NCBI GenBank assembly: GCA_009869945.1
Contig: WIXG01000236.1
Coordinates: 60,302 to 124,301, forward strand
Length of the DNA stretch: 64,000 bases
Reading direction: 5' to 3'
Source of the DNA: Mesaphorura yosii
Lineage: Eukaryota; Arthropoda; Collembola; Poduromorpha; Tullbergiidae
Position 1 is the stretch's first letter. Each line of letters opens with the position of its first letter. Below the pieces are notes generated by a model that saw only the letters and a program-made list of their open reading frames with translations, was not told the origin of the DNA and searched no databases. Positions 37,501-49,500 of the stretch are shown one piece after another. The position numbers were made by a program, and so were the translations under genes.

Positions 37501-40500
37501 TTCATTGGCTCATCGTGAATGTGCCTGGGAAATACACGCGATTGGGTGACGTGCTCTGCGAGTACTCTGGACCCAAGCCGCCACCAGAAGGAGGCCTGCA
37601 TCGGTACGTCGTGCTCGTCTACGCCCAGTCGAAGAAGATGGACTTGGCCGCCGAGAACCCGATTCGAATGTCAAGTCCCGATGGGCAACAGCGTCGCAAA
37701 AACTTCTCGATCCGGGACTTTGCGAAGAGCCACGGGTTGGGTGAACCGCAGGCTGGAATGTTCTTCCTGGCCGGGTTCGACGACTATTCGAAGGCCTTTT
37801 GGACTAAAATGCGTGCTACTACATGAAGACTAGCAATACAGCAATTTGCAATTTGTGCTTAAGCATTTATTAACGAACGAATATGTGTAAATTGTATTGT
37901 CATTCGAGCACAAAGCAAAAGTACATAAACGTAAAAGCCTGAACTGTTCATTAAGTCGAGTACACAATGCACTCGTAAATCCATCGTTGCTGCTGCAGCT
38001 GCACCTGCGCTGAACCTTCGAATAGCATGTTTGAATTACCGACTACCAAATACTAGAAGCAGGCACCAGCATAAATGCAAACCCCATTCCCAACTAACTG
38101 GACTCTCATGCAGGCAAAGCCGACAACAGGTTTAAAAACTTAAAAATTATACTAAGCCGTGCCGAACAATAAAGAACGGCGATGGCGACAACAATTCGTG
38201 TCGTGTCTTGGGCCTGTTTTTCGGGAAATGGCCGCAACGGCAACGAAAATTCAAAGCAAATGGTAATTAAAATAAGAAGCCAAGCCGCAACAATCGACCA
38301 TTAATCAACAAGTAGGCTAATCACTCATCGGAGCTTTTCATGCAAGCAGCAGCAGAGCGAAATGAGAATTTAACGAATATGCGTAAATTACGGAAAGCCA
38401 GACAGAAACCTGACCAGAATTTAAGTGAGTTTTGCTCATAATCGTAATTAAAGCCCTGAGATGAATGAAAAATGACTCCGTCTCCGTCTTGCAGACTCGC
38501 AATTTGTCAATTCAGTGAGACAAGCGTTGAAATGAGTTACGTGCTCGAATGACAAAATGTTCGTCAGCAAGAAGGCTACAGGCATCAGGAACCGTTTTGC
38601 GTTTTCGCTGCTGCCTGGCCTCAGGACGGCAGGCAGGCAATTCGCTGAAGTATTTGCATTCGAATTCGGAAAATTATTACAATGCAGCAGTGCAGGAAAC
38701 GTTCATCGAACATGTAAAGGCAAATTAGCTATTTAAATAACTTGGCCGGAGTTGATGGTTAGACCTTTGTTGTCTTGCCTGACAATGATTACGGTCAATT
38801 TCAACCGCTGCGGTGGCTGGCAGGTAGCTCAGGTAGGAGTTTTTGTGCTCCATGTCTGTGGTTTCGTATTTACATAAGAATAAATCAACACTCTTGTGTA
38901 ATTAAGGCATTACGGACAATTACGAGTACGAATTTCCATTTGCCAGCTATTTTGCTACGGCAGTTTGAGGTTTTGTAGCCAGTAGCCTCAGGAACGCAAA
39001 CGGCGACGACAACGATGAAAAATTGCAGGAGTGGCAGTGTAAAAAACTACGACATGAATTACAATTACGTAATGACGCTCAGAGTTTGGAATTGTGGCGA
39101 GATGAAATTCACGTATTGTCATTAAAAGAGCTTACAAAATTGCACCATGTGAAGAGTGTGAACTTTGTATTCGCAGATTTGAGCTTCTTAAATAGAAAAG
39201 TTTAAACTTTTGCAAGAGTAAACTAAGTTTTCTTTCTTTTCTGTTGTTTTTACTTCTATTTTATTACGAGTTCGAAATGAAACTAATTCATTCTGTAACG
39301 CTGGATCCTAGCAGTCACAAATGGAGGGCGGGCGTGCTCGAATTCGCGTTCGTGCTGTGATATGAATTATGAAGTTCGACCTAAGCTGCGCCATGGCGCA
39401 GTAAATACAGCACGAAAAATGAGATTTAAGGCATTTCTAACCGTGAACGTGAAAATTATGAACAAACCTTTGTAACTTTTTCTTTTTGTAACAGAAGCTA
39501 TCGATGCAAAGTGGGAAAAGCGTTTCCTGCTTCCTTCCTACCAACGGTCGAGTCAAGCCGAATCAAGACTTGAGATCAAATCCTAAATTAGGCGTAATTG
39601 AAATTGAGCACTGGTGAAGTCGCCGAGCTAAATCGTAAATCGTTGCTTAATCAATTCCGGAATCAGAAGAAGGAAACCATCTGCCACGCCAGACGCAGAC
39701 GCGTCTTGCCAGCCTTGAACTTCATAAACCATAAGACCATTAACCATTTGTCATATGTTATTATTTCAGAACTCGAACTTCAACATAACTTTTTAGGAAA
39801 GGTCTGAGAAAGTTTCTTTCAAGTTTTGTGCAGTACAAAGATAAAACAGCGGGTAATGAAGCCTTTGCTTTTATTTCCTTCACTCTGAAATAACGCAACG
39901 ACTTTGACTGCGACTGCAAACTTTCAAGTTGAATTTATGCTCTTTTATTCTATGCGGTGCAAGTTTTATAATTATCATCGTTTAAGATCTCGTTCTCACT
40001 CTCACTGTTTATGCGGCCCAGGACGGAGTATCCGGGCAGACACGTTTCCTGCCTATAAAACTGTCCAGTAACCTTGTGGCCGTAGCTCTAAACTATTAAG
40101 TGTGTTAAGCTAAAAAAAGAAACCGTCTGCCCACTTACTTCGTCCACGTGAGCGTCGTCCTTTGGCCCCAGTATTCGGCGTGCTCGGAGCGGTCGCCGTG
40201 CCCGATCCGAAGAACACGTTGGGGTTAGGAAGTCCAAGGCTGTCATCGTATCCATTTCCCACCTCATCCAGACGAAGAGGGGACAAGCTCAAGAGTTGTG
40301 GACCGCTGTCGGTTTCGTGCACTCCGCCACCAGAACCGGAGCTGTGATGGTAGCCGGATTTGGAGCCGAACCATTTCATGGCGGAGATTTGTCCGGGTGG
40401 TGGACCAAAGAAGCAGTTGTATCCAATCACACACTCACCGGCACTCGCTCCACCGTTTCGTTGATACTGTTGCTGATTCTGGTATTGAGGTGCCGGTGCT

Positions 40501-43500
40501 GTTGTTGGCCGGAAAGTTGTTAGTCTTGGAATGTGGGATCCGTTTCCATTTGAACCGGCAGTTGCACTGCTGCACGGATACGGGTGACTGGAGGAGTTGA
40601 CACTCGATCCGACACTACGGCTACGGCTTTTATGTCCTCCTGACACTCCCGAGCCAACGCCAACTCCAGGCTTAACTGCTGCACCGTTTCGGCTTGGTTT
40701 CACTGGCAGTACAGGCACTGATGACGATGACGGATTCGAGTACACATTTGCCGCAGCAGTTGCAGGCGCAGTCACTGGACAATAGCGAGGCACACTTGAA
40801 CCTGCAGATTTGGTAAATAAACAGGTGAGTTAATGACGCATGTTGCAATGCAATGAATTAGTTCAACGTTCGGCTCGACTAATCACTTGTGCTATGCAGG
40901 CTAAAATAGGCCCAAACACTGGGCAACGGCGTGATGAATGACTGACTGCCAACCCGCACAAGTTACTACTGCTGACTGACAACAATAACATGTTAACTTT
41001 AACTATCACAGCTTCTTGCTCCTGTGCGTGCTGTGTTACTCACAAAGTAAATACAATGGAACTAATTCATAGGTTCAGGTACCACGATTGAGGCAATTGC
41101 AATGCGTTGCCTTGCACTTCGCTTACCTGTAATCAAAGAAAGGTACGATGTTAATGTACAATGCAGAACGCAGGATTCACGAAGGAAGGGGAGAATTTAT
41201 TATTGCAGTAAGACACGCACTTCAGGCTTGGGCATTACATGCATTTCTACGGCTACCTGCTCGTCTTCATCATGAAATTGGTTACACAGGTGAGCTTCAA
41301 TATTAAAGTACCTTGAAATGCGTGTCTTTAGCTTTAGCCTGCTTTCGCATTGTGCGTGAGATTACGAAAACTAATCAACCAGCACCTGTTGTCTATTTCC
41401 AGTGCATTTTGGCTCCAATTCGCTGCACACTGCAATGCATTCTGCAGCACAGCGGAACAAAGAGCAGCCCTCAAAATAGATGAGACGGAAGACGGACGGG
41501 TATGCATGGCTTTTACGGTCCGACACGGCACAAGGACTCGGAGGGCCCTGCCAGGCAGGGCCCTGTTCTATTGTTGCACGCTCGGCGTGAATCCTTTCCT
41601 GTACTCGGCTGCCAGCTTTCGTTGTGTGTTTTTCATTGTTATGGCCGTAAACGGGCCTGAAGTGTAGAGCTTTCTCAGAAGTAGGCTCTCATCTTGTCTT
41701 TAGCATGGCATGGCATGACTGAGATTGAGATTGAATTTTTCTCACACTCTCGTACGTACGTACGGATCTGAATTGCCCCCACCATTTCCATTCCTTCCCT
41801 CCAACTCGAACTCGATCCAACTTTTCACATCATCGTAAACTTTTCCACTCCAATCGAGCTCGAGCAGTTCTCATCGTTTCAGACCCGAATTAGGACTAAT
41901 CATCATCAATTCGAATGATTCTCAAGATTTCACTGCACTTCACTCTCTTCTCTTGACTTGGATGCTGCTTACACTCAAGTTGAGTCGAGCTAAGTTCAGG
42001 AGCCAAGCCAGTGAATTATGTTCGACTCGAGAGCTCATGAGAAATTATGAACCAAACACAAGCCAAAAAGCAACAAGCACGTACATTTGAGTTTAAATTA
42101 ATCGAGCACAAACACAAAGTAAAGCAATTTTACGACTACGACTTCCAAATTAGTGCCAACGCCTGGGATTTTGCTTTAACGTTTTACATTTTACAACCAT
42201 TAATGACGAGCATTGTGATTACGAACAGAAAATCTCTTGAGTAAGAAAATCTCAGGGCCAAAATTTCCACGGCATGACGTGAAGGATTTAAGCTGCTGTA
42301 CCCAGAATTCTAAATTAATCCTCAATCAAGGGATTAGAATGCAAACCGTAAGCTGGAAGACGCCGCGCCGGGCCGCGTGGTGGTGAAGCAAATAGCAATT
42401 AGCGATGCTTAAGGCCAGACCGAGTGACACTTGAATTGCATTCTGCCTTTCTGCCATTCTTCTGCGTTAGCATGAAAAATGAACTTCATGTGAGTTCTTA
42501 AATCACAATCACACAATTCTGTTTCGTGTTTCATTTCGAGCTTCGAGTTTGCTGTTTGCTTCGTTACGCACTTTTGCATTCTGAAACGAGAACGAAATGG
42601 AAAAGAAAGAAAAAGCTTGGCATAGGAAAAGGAAACAATTTAGCCGTGTCGTGGAGACGATTGTTAAAATCAGGATTGAGACAAGCCAGGGCAGAGGAAA
42701 GGAAATTTCTCTGAGAAACCCACATCGAGAATTAAGAACTAAAACAGCCGTACTCGTATAAACTCGTAACAAGTCGTAATGAAAATGCTAACAAAAGAAA
42801 TCGAGTGCATTTGAAACAACGGCAGAAATTAAATGGAAAAGTGGAATTAAAAGTCTACTGTCATCCTACCGAAGAAGGAACACCCATTTTGCCGTTGCGT
42901 CGCGTCATCTTTCTCAAAGTTAATTAATAGTATGGCTGATGTGTTGATTGCTTTCCTGTCTTAATCAAAAAGTTAAAAGAATGAATATCTTATTCAAATT
43001 GGGATTTTAGCTGAAGTATGCTTCGACTTGGTTTAATTTTGCTAGCGTTATAAATTACCGCTTTCTTCTAATTGGAAGAACATTCAAAAAAGCAGTTGGA
43101 AATAATTCAGAGCCGACAGACCCATTCTCCATTAAAAGCCCGTAAACTCGTTAAAGGCAGTCAAACGTCTGAAACACGAGCAGTCGAAATGTCGTTGACA
43201 GCGAAGGAAGTCCGGCTCGTCCAGTAGTGCGCTCGACTTTCTTGTGCTACGCTGTCGATTTTTGAGTACACGGGCGCTGAAGACAAGGCCTATATCTTCC
43301 TCTGGATTTGCGCCAGTTTTGTGCACTGGTGTCTTCTCCTAGTTAAACTGAAGAAGAAACTCGAATCGGGCACATTTTCATTTGAAACGTTCATTCTGAC
43401 ATTATTCGCAATCACAGACTTCGCTTGTGTGGTGACTCTCGACCTGTTCACGCTGTGGTTCCAGTCGGGGCTGGCCCAGTTCGCGAATGGCTTGATGCGC

Positions 43501-46500
43501 CTTAATCTCACCCCGGAGAACCTCTTGGTCACCAAATCTGACCGGACTCGGCGAGAAATGTTACTTAATCTTTTCATAAAGGGGTTTCACTCCTCAGCAT
43601 TCGCCTTGACGGCCCTTTTTCAAATGCTGGGGTTTCACGTGCTGGAGGAACTCCCAATTCAGACTCACCTTCTTAAGCAGCTTGTTTGACTGCTTCGAAG
43701 TGCTCATTTACTACCGGGTGGGAGTCCAGGCCGTTCTTCTGATGAACACCATCCTCATGTACCTCAACATCTCAGCAGACTCGATCCAGACGCTCAGATT
43801 CGATCAATTTCTTGTATTTAATTCATTAATTTGCCCAACTCATTAATTCAAACTTACATGAATTCACTGGCAACATCACCCAAGTCAAATCGAATTCAAG
43901 TGGATATATTCGCCATTCTTATCCGTTCGCTTTCATACCTCAACAATATGTTCAACGCTTCGTTCGGTGCCTGCTTTCTGCCATTCAGCAAGATGCTGGT
44001 CGACCTCATCGCAAGCGGCATGGTTTTTGTCGCCATTCGCTGCCATGCTCAACTGAATTTTTTACTTTTCAGCTGCATGATTGCGGTTGCATTCTGGAGC
44101 TTTTGATTTGCCATTTCAATGCCATAAACTCTGTGGAGCTCAAGGCAGCAATTGTGACTGGGTATAAAAATGCAGGGCTGGCCAAGAGTTTTGCGGCTTC
44201 GGTCAGACCATCTAAATTCCAGGTCGGAACATTTTACACGCTGCGGAAGGCGATGCTGTTCATTATTCATCAGCTGATTGATTCTGTTATATTATTGCTA
44301 ATCAACTTCTGAGCCTTCAATTAAGACAATTTTCCGTAATTTTGGACAGTAAACTCCCGTATTTTGAAAAGACCTATAATTATTTCGTCGTGAAAGGATT
44401 CTCACCAGCAGAAAAATGTAATTTCCAGCCAGTTAATGAAACCGCACCAAAATCTTCGAAAATTAAGTCCAGTGCAATGGCTTCACCTTGGCCCCGGCCA
44501 TAAAGGTCGACTATTTGTCAATTAAACTGTGGCGAATACTTGATTATGCCTTTATGAGCTCAAAAGAGATTTAGTAATCCATTCAATTTTATGACTGTCC
44601 AGTTCTTGCCGTTTTAATTACGCCACGCCAAGCGAAGATGTAAAGCATTTGCCATTGTGCTAGACGCAACCACGCAACACAAAAGAATTGCTGAATTATA
44701 AATTTTCAATGATAACTGAACTGTAGTTAAAATTCAGCCTACGCTAGTCGCATGAAAGAAAAAGGAAATACAGTTGATTGAATCATCTCAACCTTCGAAC
44801 CACATGCTCTCTAATTAAACCTGACTGACATTGCTTCAATTGTCAATAAAATTTTCAACACATACTTCGACCGCGAAATCGCGATACCAGGAAGCGATGA
44901 ATGATTCACGTTTAGGTATTCGCTTGTACTCTGTATAGCAATGATGTAATTGGCACCAAGATCTTTTGGTTACAGCAGAAGTGCGTTAATCATGCACTAA
45001 AAATAGACATGCGTGTTCATTACAAATTGCAAATTGCACGGTGGACTTGAACCATAAATGATCAAAGTCATCACTCAGTCAGTTCTTGCGAAGATTAGCA
45101 CATCAAGTATGAGATCAAGCGGCCAAGATTAGAATCACGAACAATAATGACGAGCGCAAACATAATGAGCCTTGACAAGGCTGTGGCTGTGCTGTGGGCC
45201 AATCGTAAAAAATTACGAAATTCTTCATTGTCATTTCAATGTGCTCAATTTATAGATTGCCTTTACCTAGTCTCCAGTCAGGTGCAAAAGGCAGACAAAG
45301 GTGCAATCAATCTTGCAAGCACGTACGTTGACTGGTTTGGTTTGCTAAATAAACTAAACTTCTCTCGGCCCAGAAGGGCCCAAGGCATGGCATGAAATCA
45401 AAATCGTGAGCATGATGAGCTGTTTACCTAGCACGTTTGCCTTTGCCGTGCCGTGCCAAATCGCGAAATTAAACGTAATTCATTGTGTACTACACATTGG
45501 ACACGGTCACCGTAATCAATTTCAGGACTGCCCGAAGCCAATGAGCCATTTCTTCAATGCGACGTGAAATTCGACCGAAGAATTTCGAATTTGGTTCAAC
45601 TTTCGAGTGTGAAGATACTAAAAGTTTATTGGCCAAACAAGCACGTCGCAAGCAGCATTCGAAAATTGTCAATTCCGTATGCAATTAAGCTAATTTAAAA
45701 GAAAGCGAGTCGAAATGCGATGCAGACATAAATTAAGCAGATGCACTTGAAATACAAAAAATAGTACTCAGAAAGATTTTCATACACACGTCAAATGATT
45801 CGAACATGAACTCGGTCGTTTTCGTTAATTTACCAGAAACTCATTTGTAAATTGTCATCACCACAAAACTGACGATGAACTGACCACAACGCACGATGCG
45901 TGTGGTCAAGGCGTGAATCTGTGACAAGAAACGAGGTTGCAGACAACATACCTGTCTGCTTCGAATATCTGCCTGCCGCCTGTCTGGCATTCAAAATCGT
46001 GAACATAGAAACAGACTCATAAAATTCGTCAGTTCGCTGGCTGGTTCATTCATTCTAAGACGATGAATTCGAGAATTCGAATTGGCCAGTTGTTCGTCCA
46101 TTAAAACGACCAAATTCTTGGTCACAAGCACACGCCAGATAAGGCGACAATTTCTTCGATTAAAAACAAAAAAACTCGCGAATTTCGCTCGTAAAATCTA
46201 GAAATCATGCACGCGCTGCCAAATTGCCCTCGCTCGGCCGCGCCGCGCGGCGTCTGTCTTATATTGCATTGTAGTGACAGGTGATGGATGTCGATACTAA
46301 TCGACACTTGCGGCCATCACCCATTTTTCATTTTTCATTTCGCATTTCTGAATGAACTACAATTGAATATTGAAGGAATTGCAATTGCAATTGAGGGATT
46401 GTTGCATTGTTCGTTCGCGAGAGCCATAAGAATTTTACCAAAACACTTGTACTTTCAACAATGGCCTGGCCTGCCTGCCTTATAAGCTCATGTACTTGTG

Positions 46501-49500
46501 CCTTGCTGTACTTTGTATTGTTCGTGAAACGCGAGAACGCTTCTACGCGATTCCCATACGCAATATTTAATGACTTGTAATTACCGATGACACTTGCAAA
46601 TTGCGATGTTAAGAAAGAAGTACTTACTTGGCTGTTGAGCAATTCGTTTCGTTCGCCGTAAAGTGACCAGTGCCAAAAATGCTTATGTCTTGCTAAAGGT
46701 GGATTGGATTTTTTGCAAATTCCTAATTTGTAGCAGGCAGAGTCGCGATTCGCGTGTCACCTGTCACCAGCGGCAAGTCACTGTATTACGCCACGTTGTA
46801 TAACAAGCTGTCAGTTTCGTCCTCGTTATCTCGTCAAAGATCGGCAATTAAATTACAATCGAGCAAGGAATCCACTTAAAAACACTCGCTCGCTCGAAGG
46901 AGAGGAAGGCACCGCCGCTGCCACTTAAATGGCCGTTGCCCCACTTTCGCGAATCGCGACTGGCAAAAATGTGCGAAACAACGGAAAGATAACGTCGCCG
47001 TCGAATTGTTCACAGTTCACAAGCGCGCGCCGCCTGTAAGTGGTAAATCGGAAACTGCTCTGCTCGACTCAGTCACAAAATTCACATGCGACGCGACGCA
47101 AAGATAGGACGAGTGTAAACAAAAACAAGCACAGGACAAATTGTTAATCGTAATCTCAAATCGTCGCAAAAGCAAATTGCGATTCTACCAAAAGAGAATG
47201 TGGAACAAACACGAAAATTGGGGACTCGATTCGTTCGAAGACTAAATTGGTTCAATGACACGACGAGACATGGCGTGACTCGGATTCATTACACGAATTT
47301 GAGACAATTTCACAAATGTCACCTGGTGCACGTTTGGTGTGACGAAATGATGACTAATTCGCAATCACAGTCGCTGTTGAGTACAGTACGATACACCGTT
47401 CTAACGCGAAATACGCAATGCGCAATTTGCACTGATTAATTGTTTATACTAAGTGCAGAGCGATGCAGTGTGCTGAGCTGCACAGGAGATTCAATTAAAT
47501 GATTCTGATGTGTGTGGGACGAATTGGCGATGGGCAATAGTAATCAAGGCAATTGGCGCTGCACGCTAAAAATACAAATACCACGAGCACATGTACAAAT
47601 ACAAATCGCAATCGTATGATATAAACAGGACTCAGCACATGTGGCAAATATTCAGCATTTAGCAAGTGTTTCGTGTAGCAGATGACGACTACGTGCAGAC
47701 GATCTGCATCATCATCCACTTCCTAGTAATAAGCCACAATCCTCGCAGTAAATCCTCTTAACAGCCACATGCTTTCTGCTCGACACACGAAATACGATCG
47801 CGCCTCGCCGAGTGAGTGAGTATTTAAATTCCAAGTATTTAAAGGTTTTTAAAATGTTGTGCTAATATTTTGCAATACACACGCGAGATGCGAATACTTA
47901 CAAACTCATCTTTGCATTCCGCGCGTCTCTCCTCTCTCGTTGAATTTCGCAATATGATATGATTTATGGGCTATCGAATATCAAGACATTGGATGTATTT
48001 GCAAATTCCATTCGCAACTTGCAATGTTCTTCCTATTCGCGAGCGCAATTTTCTTATTTATGTTGGTTATTTTGTTGAGGGATTGCAATTTGCGTAAGTA
48101 TTTTACACGTAACGTAACGTAACGTAACATTTTACGAGCGTATGTTATTTATACCGCGTCTCGCATCTTGCAAGTCCTTGAATAATACACGAGCGAGCTT
48201 TCGATCCCGTCATGACATGTCATGAATCTTGTAGCAAGTATGAAAAAGGCTCGTCAATTAGCCGAACAGCATGTGTTGCCAATTTTGCCTCCCATTTTTG
48301 GAATTTCGCGTGCACGAGTTGCAAGCGTACTAGTTTTGGGCGTATTTTTGCCTGTCGAACCCCAAAATACGTGGTTTTGATCAAAAAGGTCAGCAAGCCA
48401 TCAATACATGAGACACATGCTGTCAATGGCCAGCGTGAGCGTGAGCGCTCTGTAGCGAGCCATTTATAGACAAAGACAAAGTAACGGCACGACACAGCAC
48501 GTTTCGTTTCGTTTGGTTAATTCAATTTGGCATTTGGCAGGCAAGCAAAGATTACGAATTGCGAAAGATTACACAGCGAGCACTCTCATCTTCTTGTGAA
48601 CAATGCAGGGTGATGAAATCATACGCGATGTCATGCTGTCATACAGCTTTGCGATTTGCAACATGAAGAAGGTCGCAAGTCGAAGTCGGTACTTTAGCAA
48701 TTATTTTTGCTGAATTCACTGAGCGCACGTAAATTATACGTAATTAAAGTCAAATTCATTTAATTCGCTAATGACGCTTTGACTGACGATACCAGACGGC
48801 CCTATTGTATTTATTCAGGGCGGAGTCCCACCGGTGCTAAGATAAATGGCTACATTAATGGCATGGGAGTGTGCCATTGCCATTAATGCCATGCAATTGC
48901 AGTGCAAGAAAGACAACAGTGTCCCATGGCAGGGCAAAAATGTTGCGGCTGGTGAGGGTTGCGAATTGCGAAATTGATGCCACTCAATGAATTAATGCTC
49001 AATGATGATAAATGAAGATCATTCAAGGAAAGACATTCACTATTCACTCACATTTCATTGCACTGGCTTTTGACAAGTGCGTGTTAATAAACTGAAATCG
49101 TGAGTGGTTTGAAATTCGCAAATTCCTGTGTCGATAACGAGATTTCGATTTCTTTATTCTACAAAAATTCTACTGCTGCAGCGCACGAAATAAAAAAGAA
49201 GAGCTGCCTTGATTTGCGCATTCATTCATGTGGATCTTTCTTGTCTCCGCATCATGTCACGAAAGAATGTAGATGAATTAATCCAAAATAGCAGTAATTA
49301 AGATAACGCGAGTTAAAAATTCACAAATTATGCCCCTTCGTCGTCGTGTCGTCTCATCTTGCGTGTCAATGCGCGATTGCAATTGCATTACAGGCTCGAG
49401 ATACTTTCTATTCGTGTGTGGATCATTTTTCAATTGACAAAATCTGTGTCGTGTCGTAGTCGTGGCGAATCTGTAAGGATAAATTTCACTTTCATAATTT

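Noticed and set aside
46620-46690. Alternative first exon of the PDZ gene (GTAAGT donor on the minus strand near 46628)
   Set aside because: The phase would fit, but no in-frame ATG precedes it. At best it is an alternative 5' UTR exon.
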